Positions 26,535-34,660 of a DNA stretch of 55,589 nucleotides are shown here, in pieces. This DNA comes from Nonomuraea sp. PA05 (GTDB lineage: Bacteria > Actinomycetota > Actinomycetes > Streptosporangiales > Streptosporangiaceae). The notes beneath the pieces are model-generated. The model had not been told where the DNA came from and did not search any database. It saw only the letters and a program-made list of their open reading frames with translations. The DNA is taken from contig NZ_VSEY01000063.1 of NCBI RefSeq assembly GCF_008086045.1, positions 1-55,589 on the forward strand. The letters run 5' to 3'. The position numbers and the translations under genes were made by a program. How positions within the stretch are numbered: the first letter of the stretch is position 1; every line of letters starts with the position of its first letter.

Positions 26535-26648
26535 CCGGAAGGTGACGCGAGCGCGCCCGGCCTCAACCGGCCGCCGGAAGATGACGTGAGCGCGCCTCAG
26601 CCGGCCACCGGAAGGTGACGCGAGCGCGCGCCTCAGCCGGCCACCGGA
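26535..26648 (-). repeat. imperfect ~36-bp direct repeats at and beyond the histidine-kinase stop
   Basis: CCGGAAG-type units begin at 26535, 26574, 26608 and 26644 (spacings 39, 34 and 36). The shared core is CCGGAAGGTGACGCGAGCGC followed by CTCAGCCGGCCAC. The last copy contains the end of the kinase gene, and the others repeat the coding sequence of its final residues plus the stop. Confidence 0.82.
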
Positions 26649-27979
26649 AGGCGGACGACGGCCCGCAGGCCCGGCTCGGCGTCCTCCAGCACCACGGTCC
26701 CCCCGTGCGCCCGCACGGTCTCCCGGACGATGGCCAGCCCCAGCCCCGCACCCCCCTCGTCCCGGCTCCGCCCGGAGTCCAGCCGGGTGAACCGGTTGAA
26801 CACCCGCTCCCGATCCTGCGCGGGGATCCCGGGCCCGTCATCGGTGACGGTCAGCACGGCGTCGGCCGTCAGCGCCACCTCGACCTTGGACGCCGTGTGC
26901 CGCACCGCGTTGTCCATGAGGTTCGTCAGCACCCGGCTCAGGTCGAGCGCGTCGCCCCGCACCACGACCGGGTCGCACACCGTCAGCCGCGCCTCGGCGT
27001 ACCGGTCGACGACCTGCCGCACCACCTCGTCCAGTTCGACGGGCTCGCGCCGCGCCGGCACGCCGCCGCGCTCGTCCAGCCGGGCCAGCGCGAGCAGGTC
27101 CTCGGCCAGCCTGGACAGCCGCATGGTGTCCTCCAGGACGCCTTCCGCGGTCTCCTGCCAGTCCTGCCCGTCGGGGTGCCCGAGCGCCACTTCGAGCTGC
27201 AGCCGGATGCTGGCCAGCGGGCTGCGCAGCTCGTGCGCGGCGTCGGAGACGAGGGCGCGCTGGCGCTGCTCGGCCTCCTCCAGCCGGGCCAGCATGCCGT
27301 TGAGGGTGGTGGCCAGGGAGTGCACCTCGTCGCGCGACTGCGGCACGGGCAGGCGGCGGGACCTGGCGGTGTGGGTGATGTCGGCCGCGCCCTTGCGCAG
27401 CGCCGCGATCGGGTGCAGGGTACGGCCGATCATCAGCCAGCTCGCCACCGCCAGCAGCACGACCAGCGCAGGCGTGCCGATCAGCAGCACCCGCCCGGCC
27501 GTGACGAGGCTCGTCTGGATCTCGCTGATGGGCCGGGCCGCCACGACCGTCTGCCCGTGGTCCGCGCTGAGCACCACGACCCGCAGGAAGCCCGGGATCG
27601 CGTACGGCCGCCCGTCCAGAAGCGTCGCCTGCCCGTTCGCCAGGACCCGCGCCCTGGCCTTGGCGTCCAGCATGGGCACCAGCCGGTCGGCGCCGTAGGT
27701 GACGTGCGTGATCCGGCCGCGCGCGTCGATGACCTGCACGATGGTGCCGTCGTGGGTGGAGATCGGGCTGGTCAGCGTGCCGGCGTCGGCGGCCACCCGC
27801 ACCGCCTGGGCCTGCGCCGTGGTGGAGTCGTCCACGGTGTCCATGAGGGCCCGCTCCAGCACGGTCACCAGCACCGCGGCCGACAGCGCCAGCGCCGCCG
27901 CGAGCACCGCGGCGGCGGCCGCCGTGAGCCGGAAGCGCAGGCCCTGCCGCCGCCACCAGACCAGCGGCGACTCAGCCAC
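26633..27979 (-). CDS. two-component sensor histidine kinase
   Basis: A 448-residue membrane kinase: helix 1 at about 18-40, an extracellular sensor of some 115 residues, helix 2 at 163-183, a HAMP domain (GRTLHPIAALRKGAADI), the phospho-acceptor His249 in SDAAHELRSPLASIR, then the ATPase domain with N-box NLMDNAVRHT and G-boxes DDGPGIP and GGAGLGLAIV. GTG 27979 overlaps the response-regulator stop by eight bases, so the pair is coupled. The signal is unknown. Divergent LolA-like and ABC exporter genes are probable targets. The stop codon region is duplicated downstream in tandem repeats. Confidence 0.93.
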   Translation of the reverse strand: MAESPLVWWRRQGLRFRLTAAAAAVLAAALALSAAVLVTVLERALMDTVDDSTTAQAQAVRVAADAGTLTSPISTHDGTIVQVIDARGRITHVTYGADRLVPMLDAKARARVLANGQATLLDGRPYAIPGFLRVVVLSADHGQTVVAARPISEIQTSLVTAGRVLLIGTPALVVLLAVASWLMIGRTLHPIAALRKGAADITHTARSRRLPVPQSRDEVHSLATTLNGMLARLEEAEQRQRALVSDAAHELRSPLASIRLQLEVALGHPDGQDWQETAEGVLEDTMRLSRLAEDLLALARLDERGGVPARREPVELDEVVRQVVDRYAEARLTVCDPVVVRGDALDLSRVLTNLMDNAVRHTASKVEVALTADAVLTVTDDGPGIPAQDRERVFNRFTRLDSGRSRDEGGAGLGLAIVRETVRAHGGTVVLEDAEPGLRAVVRLPVAG

Positions 27980-28646
27980 CGTCGCCCGCCAGCCGGTAGC
28001 CGGCGCCGCGCACGGTCTGCAGCGCGTTCCTGCCGAACGGGGCGTCGATCTTGCGGCGCAGGTAGCCGACGTACACCTCGACGACGTTCGGGTCCGTGTC
28101 GAAGGTGTCCCACACGTGCTCCAGGATCTCCGACTTCGACACCACCTCATCGCGCCGCCGCATCAGGTACTCCAGCAGCGCGAACTCCCTGGGCGTCAGC
28201 TCAACCTGGCTCTGCCCGCGCTCCACCCTGCGCCTGGCCGGGTCCAGCGACAGGTCGCCCGCCAGCAGCACCGACGGCCGCCGTCCGGCGTCGCGCCGCA
28301 TCAGCGCCCGCAGCCTGGCCACCAGCACCACGTACGAGAACGGCTTGGTCAGGTAGTCGTCGGCCCCCAGGTCGAGCCCGTCGGCCATGTCGTACTCGCC
28401 GTCCTTGGCCGAGAGCATCAGGATCGGCACCCAGTTCTCCTCTGCCCGCAACTGCTTGCACACGTTGTAGCCGGACAACCTGGGCAGCATGATGTCGAGC
28501 ACCACGACGTCGTAGTCGCCCTGCCTGGCGGCGTGCAGCCCCTCCTCGCCGTCGTGCGCGAGATCCACGGCGAACCCCTCCGCCTGCAGCCCGCGCTGCA
28601 GCGCGGCCGCCATCCGCCGCTCGTCCTCGACGACAAGTACTCTCAT
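27972..28646 (-). CDS. OmpR/PhoB-family response regulator
   Basis: A 224-residue regulator: the receiver domain has Asp8-type acidic residues in VVEDER, phospho-acceptor Asp51 in VVVLDIMLP and Lys101 in YLTKPFS. The C-terminal winged helix (about 128-222) contains LTPREFALLEYLMRRRDEVVSKSEILEHVW and VRGAGYRL. The ATG at 28646 is the natural start. It precedes the kinase with an 8-base overlap. An array of CTGAGA half-sites lies directly upstream, between this gene and the divergent LolA-like gene, consistent with autoregulation and control of the export operon. Confidence 0.94.
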   Translation of the reverse strand: MRVLVVEDERRMAAALQRGLQAEGFAVDLAHDGEEGLHAARQGDYDVVVLDIMLPRLSGYNVCKQLRAEENWVPILMLSAKDGEYDMADGLDLGADDYLTKPFSYVVLVARLRALMRRDAGRRPSVLLAGDLSLDPARRRVERGQSQVELTPREFALLEYLMRRRDEVVSKSEILEHVWDTFDTDPNVVEVYVGYLRRKIDAPFGRNALQTVRGAGYRLAGDGG

Positions 28647-28669
28647 ACGGCAATTCTCCCGTTCTCGCG

Positions 28670-28715
28670 CTGAGACAACGCTGAGAAGCCTGAGAGTCAT
28701 CTCAGGCTGTCTCAG
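28670..28715. promoter_or_regulatory. phased CTGAGA/TCTCAG array, probable response-regulator binding site
   Basis: Three CTGAGA hexamers at 28670, 28681 and 28690 are followed by two TCTCAG at 28700 and 28710, so the steps are 11, 9, 10 and 10 bases, close to one helical turn. The middle pair makes a perfect 9-bp inverted repeat, AGCCTGAGA (28687-28695) / TCTCAGGCT (28700-28708), around GTCA. It lies in the divergent gap, 24 bases from the regulator start. Confidence 0.72.
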
Positions 28716-28773
28716 GGTTGCCACAGGAACCATGACGCAGTCTCTGAGCATCGACATACCGTTAAGGAGTGAA

Positions 28774-29931
28774 ATGCGCAGAGGCACGTTCGTGAGGTGG
28801 GGAGTCCCGATCGCGGCGGCTGCCGTGATCGGAGCCGCGATCGGCGCCGGCCCCGTCATCGCCGCGGTGAGCGGCGACCCCGTGTTGCCCGAGCGTTCGG
28901 CCGAGCAGTTGCTCGCCGACGCCGCGGCGGCCACCGGCAAGGCGGGCGGGGTCCCGCCGATGTCCGGGACAGTGCAGCAGACGGCCTCGCTCGGCCTGCC
29001 GGCCCTGCCGCAGACCGGAGGCCCGGCCTCGCCGCTCAGCCTGCTGTCCGGCTCGCACGAGGTGAAGGTCTGGTACGGGGCGGCCGACAAGCTCCGCGTG
29101 GCCATGCCGACCCAGCTCAACGAGACCAACCTGATCGTCAACGGCGGCCAGGCCTGGTACTGGGACAGCGCCACCAACACCGCCACCAAGCTGACCATCA
29201 AGCCGGGCACCCCGGCGGCGGCGCACACCACGCCGCTGCCGAGGGAGACCGAGCTGACGCCGCAGCAGCTCGCCGAGCGGCTGCTGGCGGACGCCGACAA
29301 GCACTCCACCGTCCGGGTGATCAACACGGCGGAGGTGGCGGGCCGCCCGGTCTACCAGCTCGTGCTGGCGCCCAAGGAGGAGAGCTCCCTGGTGCAGGAG
29401 ATCCGGGTCGCCCTCGACGGCGAGACGTACGTCCCGCTCCAGGTCCAGGTGTACGCCAAGGGCTCGGCCGAGCCGGCGTACCAGGTCGGGTTCACACAGG
29501 TGACGTTCACGCCGCCGGCGGCGGAGAACTTCACCTTCACCCCGCCCGCGGGCGCCAAGGTGGAGGAGAAGACGCTCGGCCCCGACGGCGACGTCGAAGC
29601 CAGGGTGGAGGAGCGCGCCGAGCACGCCAGGGAGGTCGCGGGCGACCTGAAGGTCGTCGGCGAGGGCTGGTCGGCCGTCGCGGTCATGCCGTTCTCGCTG
29701 TCGGACCTGACGGCGGCCCAGCAGTCCGGGGACGGCGAGAGGCGGTCCGGCGGCGACCCGGCCGCGCTGGTCGACAACGTGCTCAAGAGCGCCACCCCGG
29801 TGAGCGGCACGTGGGGCTCGGGCAGGCTGATCAGGACCAAGCTCGTCACCGCCCTGCTCACCGACGACGGCCGGCTCCTGGTCGGCGCGGTCACGCCGGA
29901 GGCGATCACCAAGGCGGCGGGCACCAAGTGA
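28774..29931 (+). CDS. exported LolA-like (outer-membrane lipoprotein carrier fold) protein
   Basis: A 385-residue protein with a signal or anchor helix at residues 5-32 (VRWGVPIAAAAVIGAAIGAGPVIAAV) and an extracytoplasmic domain resembling LolA/DUF2092 (SHEVKVWYGAADKLRVAM, LIVNGGQAWYWDSATNTATKL, GRPVYQLVLAPKEESSL, VPLQVQVYAKG). I chose ATG 28774 because AAGGAG is four bases upstream; an in-frame ATG at 28732 lacks one. In actinomycetes, which lack an outer membrane of the enteric kind, such proteins may carry lipids or lipoproteins. It overlaps the ABC ATPase by four bases, so it is probably the substrate-handling part of that exporter. Confidence 0.85.
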   Translation: MRRGTFVRWGVPIAAAAVIGAAIGAGPVIAAVSGDPVLPERSAEQLLADAAAATGKAGGVPPMSGTVQQTASLGLPALPQTGGPASPLSLLSGSHEVKVWYGAADKLRVAMPTQLNETNLIVNGGQAWYWDSATNTATKLTIKPGTPAAAHTTPLPRETELTPQQLAERLLADADKHSTVRVINTAEVAGRPVYQLVLAPKEESSLVQEIRVALDGETYVPLQVQVYAKGSAEPAYQVGFTQVTFTPPAAENFTFTPPAGAKVEEKTLGPDGDVEARVEERAEHAREVAGDLKVVGEGWSAVAVMPFSLSDLTAAQQSGDGERRSGGDPAALVDNVLKSATPVSGTWGSGRLIRTKLVTALLTDDGRLLVGAVTPEAITKAAGTK

Positions 29932-30908
29932 CCACCGTCACGCAGGAAGCGGGGGCGCCCTTCGGGGCGGCCCCGCCCTCCGGGGACGAGGACGCGGCGA
30001 TCCTCACCCGAGGGCTCACCAAACGGTTCAAGGGCGGCCAGGTCGCCGTGGACACGCTGGACCTGACCGTGCCGCGCGGCTCGGTGTTCGGCTTCCTCGG
30101 GCCCAACGGCTCGGGCAAGACGACCACGATCCGCATGCTGCTCGGCCTGGTCGCGCCCACGCAGGGCGAGTACTCGGTGCTCGGGCTGCCGCAGGCGCAG
30201 GCCCTGCCCAAGGTGGGGGCGCTGGTCGAGGGGCCGGCGTTCTACCCGTACCTGTCGGGCACGGCCAACCTGGCGCGCTTCGACGCCGCCGACCCGACCG
30301 CGCACGGCGGCACCGCCAAGCGGCGCATCGCCGACGCGCTGGAGCGGGTCGGCCTGTCGGCCGCCGCCGGCAAGCGGTACCGCAACTACTCGCTCGGCAT
30401 GCGCCAGCGCCTGGCCATCGCGGCCGCGCTGCTCGGGCCGCGCGAGCTGCTCGTGCTGGACGAGCCGACCAACGGGCTCGACCCGCAGGGCACCCGTGAG
30501 GTCCGTACGCTCGTCAAGGAGATCGCGGCCGAGGGCACCACCGTCTTCGTCTCCTCGCACCTGCTGGCCGAGGTCGAGCAGATGTGCACGCACGCCGCGA
30601 TCATGCGGACCGGCAAGCTCGTCGCGCAGGGCACCATCGCCTCGCTCAGCGGCGGCCTGGTCACCCGCATCAGGGTGGAGACGCCCGGCCCGGACGACGC
30701 CGCGCGGGTGCTGGCCGGGCTCGGCCTGGCCGACGTGCGCGCCGAGGGCCGCGCCGTCACCGCCGAGCTGGGCGGGCACGCCCCCGAGCAGGTCAACGCC
30801 GCGCTCGTGGGCGAGGGCGTGGCCGTGCGGGGGCTGGCCGTGGTGCGGCCGAGCCTGGAGGACGTGTTCGTGGGACTGACTGGGGAGGGCTTCGATGTCG
30901 ACGGGTGA
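29928..30908 (+). CDS. ABC exporter ATP-binding protein
   Basis: A 326-residue ATPase of the CcmA/drug-export type: Walker A GPNGSGKTTT, signature variant YSLGMRQRLAIA, Walker B LLVLDEPTNGLD and the switch His in SSHLL. A C-terminal extension of about 90 residues is typical of ABC-2 exporters. It starts at GTG 29928, overlapping the LolA-like stop (GTGA), and its end overlaps the permease by 14 bases. The three genes therefore form one coupled operon facing the two-component system. Confidence 0.93.
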   Translation: MTTVTQEAGAPFGAAPPSGDEDAAILTRGLTKRFKGGQVAVDTLDLTVPRGSVFGFLGPNGSGKTTTIRMLLGLVAPTQGEYSVLGLPQAQALPKVGALVEGPAFYPYLSGTANLARFDAADPTAHGGTAKRRIADALERVGLSAAAGKRYRNYSLGMRQRLAIAAALLGPRELLVLDEPTNGLDPQGTREVRTLVKEIAAEGTTVFVSSHLLAEVEQMCTHAAIMRTGKLVAQGTIASLSGGLVTRIRVETPGPDDAARVLAGLGLADVRAEGRAVTAELGGHAPEQVNAALVGEGVAVRGLAVVRPSLEDVFVGLTGEGFDVDG

Positions 30909-31896
30909 GAACCCGGGGGCGAGCGGCGCGAGCACGAGCACGCTGACGACCCCGCTGACGACCGCGTCCGGGCCGCGGCGCACGCCCGGGCTCGTGCCGG
31001 TGACGGAGACCTTGCGCACCACGGAACGTTACGAACCGGAGCCGGGGCCCACCGCCCCGCCCGTGCCGGCGGCGCGGCCGGCGTGGGCGTTCTGGCGGCT
31101 GCTCGGCTCCGAGCTGGGCCTGACCTTCCGCCGCCCGCGCAACCTGGCCATGCTCGCCGTGCTGGCCGTCGTGCCGGTCGTCGTCGGCGTCGCGCTGCGC
31201 ATGTTCGGCTCGGCGGACGACGACATGAGCGGGCTCGTCCAGGACGTGGCGGGCAACAGCGTCATGCTGACGTTCGTCTCGTTCTCGTTCCTGGTGCTGC
31301 TGCTGATGCCGGTGGCCGTGGCCGTGGTGGCGGGCGACTCGATCGCGGGGGAGGCCGGGGGCGGCACGCTGCGCTACCTGCTGGCCGCGCCGGCCGGCCG
31401 CACCAGGCTGCTGGCGGTCAAGTACCTCAACGCGGCCGTCTACGCCTACGCGGTGACGGCGGTCGTGGCGCTGTCCGCGCTGGTCACGGGCCTGGTGCTG
31501 TTCCCCGCTGGCGACGTGACGCTGCTGTCGGGCAACACGGTCCCGCTGGCCGACGGGCTGCTGCGGATCGCCATCTCCGTCGGGTACGTCGGCGCGGGCA
31601 TGGCGGCGCTGGCCGCGGTCGCGCTGGCGCTGTCGGTGTTCACCGAGGTGCCGATCGGGGCCATCGCGGGCACCATGGTGCTGGTCATCGTCTGCCAGGT
31701 GCTGCGGGCCATCCCCGAGCTGAGCTCGATCGCGCCGTACCTGCTGCCGACCAGGTTCACCAACTTCGACGCGGTGCTGCGCAGCCCGATCGACGTGGCG
31801 GCGCTCAGGGACGGGCTGCTGACGTTCGGGGCTTACATCGTGCTGTTCGGGTCGATCGCGTGGGCCCGGTTCTCCGGCAAGGACATCACGTCCTGA
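30895..31896 (+). CDS. ABC-2-type permease
   Basis: A 333-residue membrane protein. The first 65 residues are Pro/Thr/Gly-rich and cytosolic, then six membrane helices follow between about residues 80 and 325 (LAMLAVLAVVPVVVGVAL, FLVLLLMPVAVAVVAGDSIAGE, YAVTAVVALSALVTGLVLF, and others). The coupling segment AGDSIAGEAGGGTLRYLLAAPAGR is characteristic of ABC-2 permeases. It works with the overlapping ATPase. The exported substrate is unknown. The LolA-like partner suggests a lipid, lipoprotein or hydrophobic compound (inference). Confidence 0.9.
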   Translation: MSTGENPGASGASTSTLTTPLTTASGPRRTPGLVPVTETLRTTERYEPEPGPTAPPVPAARPAWAFWRLLGSELGLTFRRPRNLAMLAVLAVVPVVVGVALRMFGSADDDMSGLVQDVAGNSVMLTFVSFSFLVLLLMPVAVAVVAGDSIAGEAGGGTLRYLLAAPAGRTRLLAVKYLNAAVYAYAVTAVVALSALVTGLVLFPAGDVTLLSGNTVPLADGLLRIAISVGYVGAGMAALAAVALALSVFTEVPIGAIAGTMVLVIVCQVLRAIPELSSIAPYLLPTRFTNFDAVLRSPIDVAALRDGLLTFGAYIVLFGSIAWARFSGKDITS

Positions 31897-31957
31897 CCCC
31901 CGCCGTCCATGCCCGGGGGATGGGGGCACGGCCGGCGGGAGGCGCGGGTAAGAGCCG

Positions 31958-32710
31958 TCAGGCGGACGGGCGGCGGCGCAGGCCGAGCACGCCGATCACG
32001 ACGCCGATGACGCCGACCACCAGCCCGGCCGCGCCCAGCAGCCGGGCCGTGCCGTCCGACGAGGAGGACGCGGCCGCCACCGGGCTGACGGACGGCGAGG
32101 CGGTGGCCGCCAGGGTGCTCTCGGCGGAGGAGGTGGCCGGCGCGGTGGCGTGGCCGTTGCCGTCCTCGGCGGCGGGCACCAGCTTGAGCAGCGGCGCCGG
32201 GTGCTCGGCCTCCGTGCCGTCGGCCTTGGGCGCCTCGGACCAGTCGACGACCTCGCCCCCGGAGTAGGTCTGCTTGGTCGGGAACATCAGCGAGTCCACG
32301 TCCTCGGGCAGTTGCCCCATGGACACCTCGAACTCCTGGAACTCGCCCGGGTTGATCTTCCCGCCCTCCCAGACGACCTTGGTGACGGCCTCCTCGAGGT
32401 CGCCGTACTCGGTCTTGACCGGCGCGGGCAGCTTGCTCTCGGTGACCTTGACCTTCCACCCGGGCACGGGCTTGACGGACACGAAGGCCAGCGGGTGGTC
32501 GGTGGGGAAGGAGACCTCGATCTTGGTGGTCGAGGCGTTGTCACGCTCGTTCGGCACCCGGAACGCGACCTTGGTGAACCCGCCCTGCTCGGCGGTGCCG
32601 GGCTGGATGGTGACGTGGGCGAGCGCGGGCAGGGCGAGCCCGGCGGTGAGCCCGGCGGTGAGCGCGGTGGTGGCGGCGAGCACGGTCGCGGCACGGCGGA
32701 AGAAGGACAT
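31958..32710 (-). CDS. YcnI-type copper-binding exported protein
   Basis: 250 residues: a signal peptide ending ...LPALA, after which the mature protein begins HVTIQPG. A free N-terminal His plus a conserved Trp in PGWKVKV fits the mono-histidine copper site of YcnI (PF07987). The YcnI domain covers about residues 32-170, then a Ser/Ala linker, one membrane helix near the C-terminus (LLGAAGLVVGVIGVVIGVLGL) and an RRR tail anchor it to the membrane outside. It probably binds Cu(II) at the cell surface. It lies 50 bases downstream of a membrane-protein gene on the same strand. Confidence 0.9.
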   Translation of the reverse strand: MSFFRRAATVLAATTALTAGLTAGLALPALAHVTIQPGTAEQGGFTKVAFRVPNERDNASTTKIEVSFPTDHPLAFVSVKPVPGWKVKVTESKLPAPVKTEYGDLEEAVTKVVWEGGKINPGEFQEFEVSMGQLPEDVDSLMFPTKQTYSGGEVVDWSEAPKADGTEAEHPAPLLKLVPAAEDGNGHATAPATSSAESTLAATASPSVSPVAAASSSSDGTARLLGAAGLVVGVIGVVIGVLGLRRRPSA

Positions 32711-32760
32711 CTCGAAGCTCCACTTGGGTGATGGGGGGATGAAGAAGGGGTGTCAGAAGG

Positions 32761-33300
32761 TCAGGCGGGAAGTGGAGGACCACGCCTGGCCACGCTGTGC
32801 CGGAAACCCGGCTGCGGAGGCACCACCCTGGTGCGGACGACCGGCGCGCCGGGCCGCGACACGGGCGCGGCGGCCGGGGGGAGCAGGACGAGGAGACGGC
32901 GGCCGACGCGGCGCAGCAGCGACCAGAGCGCGGCCTCGCCGCGTGACAGCCACAGGCCGGTGATGACCGTGGCGGTGAGGTGCGTGAGCAGCATGCCGGC
33001 GTTGACGGCCAGCCCGCCCTGCGCGTGCGCGTGCACCGAGACGTAGGAGGCGCCCTCGCCCGCGAACAGCTCGTGCAGCCCGACCTGTGCCCCGACCAGG
33101 GCCAGGTTGATCGTGCCCGCCGATCGTTCCCTGCCGCACAGCGCCAGCCCGAGCGCGGAGACGCCCGCGAGCCCGAGCGCGGCTGCCTGCGGGGCGGGAG
33201 CGGCGCCGCCGCCGAGGACGTGGGCGAGCGCGGCCAGCGTCACGCAGACGGCGGCGAAGGCGGCCGTCCGCGCCAGCCGGAGGGGAAGTCGCGCACGCAT
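32761..33300 (-). CDS. multi-pass membrane protein upstream of YcnI
   Basis: A 179-residue protein with about four hydrophobic segments between residues 8 and 125 (AFAAVCVTLAALAHVLGGG, AALGLAGVSALGLALCG, MLLTHLTATVITGLWL), a His-rich loop VSVHAHAQGG and a basic Pro-rich C-terminal tail. I chose ATG 33300 because the upstream part of the open frame does not look coding. It precedes YcnI in a likely two-gene unit. His residues and context suggest a copper-related role, but I do not recognise the family with confidence. Confidence 0.68.
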   Translation of the reverse strand: MRARLPLRLARTAAFAAVCVTLAALAHVLGGGAAPAPQAAALGLAGVSALGLALCGRERSAGTINLALVGAQVGLHELFAGEGASYVSVHAHAQGGLAVNAGMLLTHLTATVITGLWLSRGEAALWSLLRRVGRRLLVLLPPAAAPVSRPGAPVVRTRVVPPQPGFRHSVARRGPPLPA

Positions 33301-33420
33301 GGGTGTGCCCCATGCTCTCACGGGGCAGGGGAGGATGAGACCTCGAGTCCCAAGCTGGTCAATGCCTGGTCCGAAAATGGCATTTGTCGCTAGGGTCGTG
33401 CCGATCGCGCTGACATAGAG

Positions 33421-33903
33421 GTGAGAACGTTGCGGCACTTAGGTGGTTTGCTGATCGGCCTGGTGGTGACGGCGGCCGTGCTGTTAGGCGGCGGATGGGC
33501 GGTGCAGCAGGCCGTCGGGAACGCTGAGGTGCCCCCACCCGACAGCCTGCGGATGTGGATCGCGCTCGGCGCGATGGCCGCGATAGGGCTCGTCGTGGGC
33601 CTGGTTATGGCCGGCCGGATCTCCCCGCTGGCGACCTTCGTCCCGTCCCTTGTGCTGCTGGCCTGGACGGTCGTCTACGCGCTCGACACGAACCGGGCGC
33701 TCTCCTTCATCCCGGCCGAGCCCTCGGTCAACCAGATCCTCCGCGACGCCGGATTCGGCGTCAGAATCCTCCTCACGACCGGCGTGCTCGCGCTGCTCGG
33801 CGTGGCCCTGTTCATCCCCGTCCTGATGCCCTCGCGGTGGTCGCGCCGCGACGACGAGCTCGACGAGGACTACGAGAGCACCCCCGAGGGCAGCTACTAC
33901 TGA
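33421..33903 (+). CDS. small four-helix membrane protein, function unknown
   Basis: 160 residues with four membrane helices at about 8-28, 46-64, 69-88 and 116-136, and an acidic, Tyr-containing C-terminal tail (RRDDELDEDYESTPEGSYY). It starts at GTG 33421. A rho-independent terminator follows 17 bases after its stop, so it is probably monocistronic. It is divergent from the YcnI-partner gene across 120 bases. Similar short proteins are common in Streptosporangiales genomes and uncharacterised. Confidence 0.72.
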   Translation: MRTLRHLGGLLIGLVVTAAVLLGGGWAVQQAVGNAEVPPPDSLRMWIALGAMAAIGLVVGLVMAGRISPLATFVPSLVLLAWTVVYALDTNRALSFIPAEPSVNQILRDAGFGVRILLTTGVLALLGVALFIPVLMPSRWSRRDDELDEDYESTPEGSYY

Positions 33904-33920
33904 CCCTCACGCGCACTTCC

Positions 33921-33959
33921 GCCGCGGCCGTCTCCTGCGTGGAGACGGCCGCGGCTTTT
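33921..33959 (+). terminator. rho-independent terminator
   Basis: Perfect 15-bp stem, GCCGCGGCCGTCTCC (33921-33935) and its complement (33941-33955), around a 5-base loop and followed by TTTT. It is positioned right after the small membrane protein gene. Confidence 0.92.
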
Positions 33960-34027
33960 GTGACGCGGGTCACACGCTGAAGCGCGAACTCCTCCCGGCC
34001 GTCCGGGCGAAAGCCAGGGAACCATTC

Positions 34028-34660
34028 GTGAGGACGGAGCGACATGTGATCGACGAAGCGACCGGCAGGCTCGCCGACTCCGAGCTGGACCCTGAACTGG
34101 ACTCAGAGCTGATCCGGCGGTCCGAGCAGGTCCCGGAGCTGTTCGCCGAGCTCTTCGACCGGCACGCGGCGGCCCTGCGCCGCTACGTCGCCAGGCGGCT
34201 GGGAGACTCGCTGGCCGACGACGTCGTCTCCGACACGTTCCTGACCGCGTTCCGCCGCCGCCGCCACTACGACGCGGCCCATCCCGACGCCCGCCCCTGG
34301 CTGTACGGCATCGCCGCCAGGCTCATCCAGCGGCACCGCAGGGTGGAGGTCAGGCTGTACCGGGCGCTGGCCCGTACCGGCGTGGACGAGATCGCCGAAC
34401 CGTACGCCGACAGAGTGGACGACCGCGTCGCGGCGGAGCAGGCGGGCCTGGCCGCCGCGCTGGCCGCGTTGCCGGCCGCCGACCGCGAGGTGCTGTTACT
34501 CGTGGCCTGGGCCGGCATGTCGTACGACGACGTGGCCCGCGCGCTGGACATCCCCATCGGAACGGTCCGCTCACGCCTGCACCGCGCCAGGGCCAGAACC
34601 CGCAGGGCGCTCGGCGGCAGCGACCCCACCACGGCACGAGAGGAGCCCATCGATGGATGA
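34028..34660 (+). CDS. ECF-type RNA polymerase sigma factor
   Basis: A 210-residue sigma-70-family factor: region 2 at about 38-105 (ELFDRHAAALRRYVARRLGDSLADDVVSDTFLTAF, then ARPWLYGIAARLIQRHRR) and region 4 at about 145-195 (LPAADREVLLLVAWAGMSYDDVARALDIPIGTVRSRLHRARAR). GTG 34028 is used here; GTG 34046 with GGAG upstream is equally possible. Its stop overlaps the next start by eight bases. That partner (CU044_5270 family) has one membrane helix and probably acts as its membrane-bound controller or sensor, by analogy with other ECF pairs. Confidence 0.92.
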   Translation: MRTERHVIDEATGRLADSELDPELDSELIRRSEQVPELFAELFDRHAAALRRYVARRLGDSLADDVVSDTFLTAFRRRRHYDAAHPDARPWLYGIAARLIQRHRRVEVRLYRALARTGVDEIAEPYADRVDDRVAAEQAGLAAALAALPAADREVLLLVAWAGMSYDDVARALDIPIGTVRSRLHRARARTRRALGGSDPTTAREEPIDG

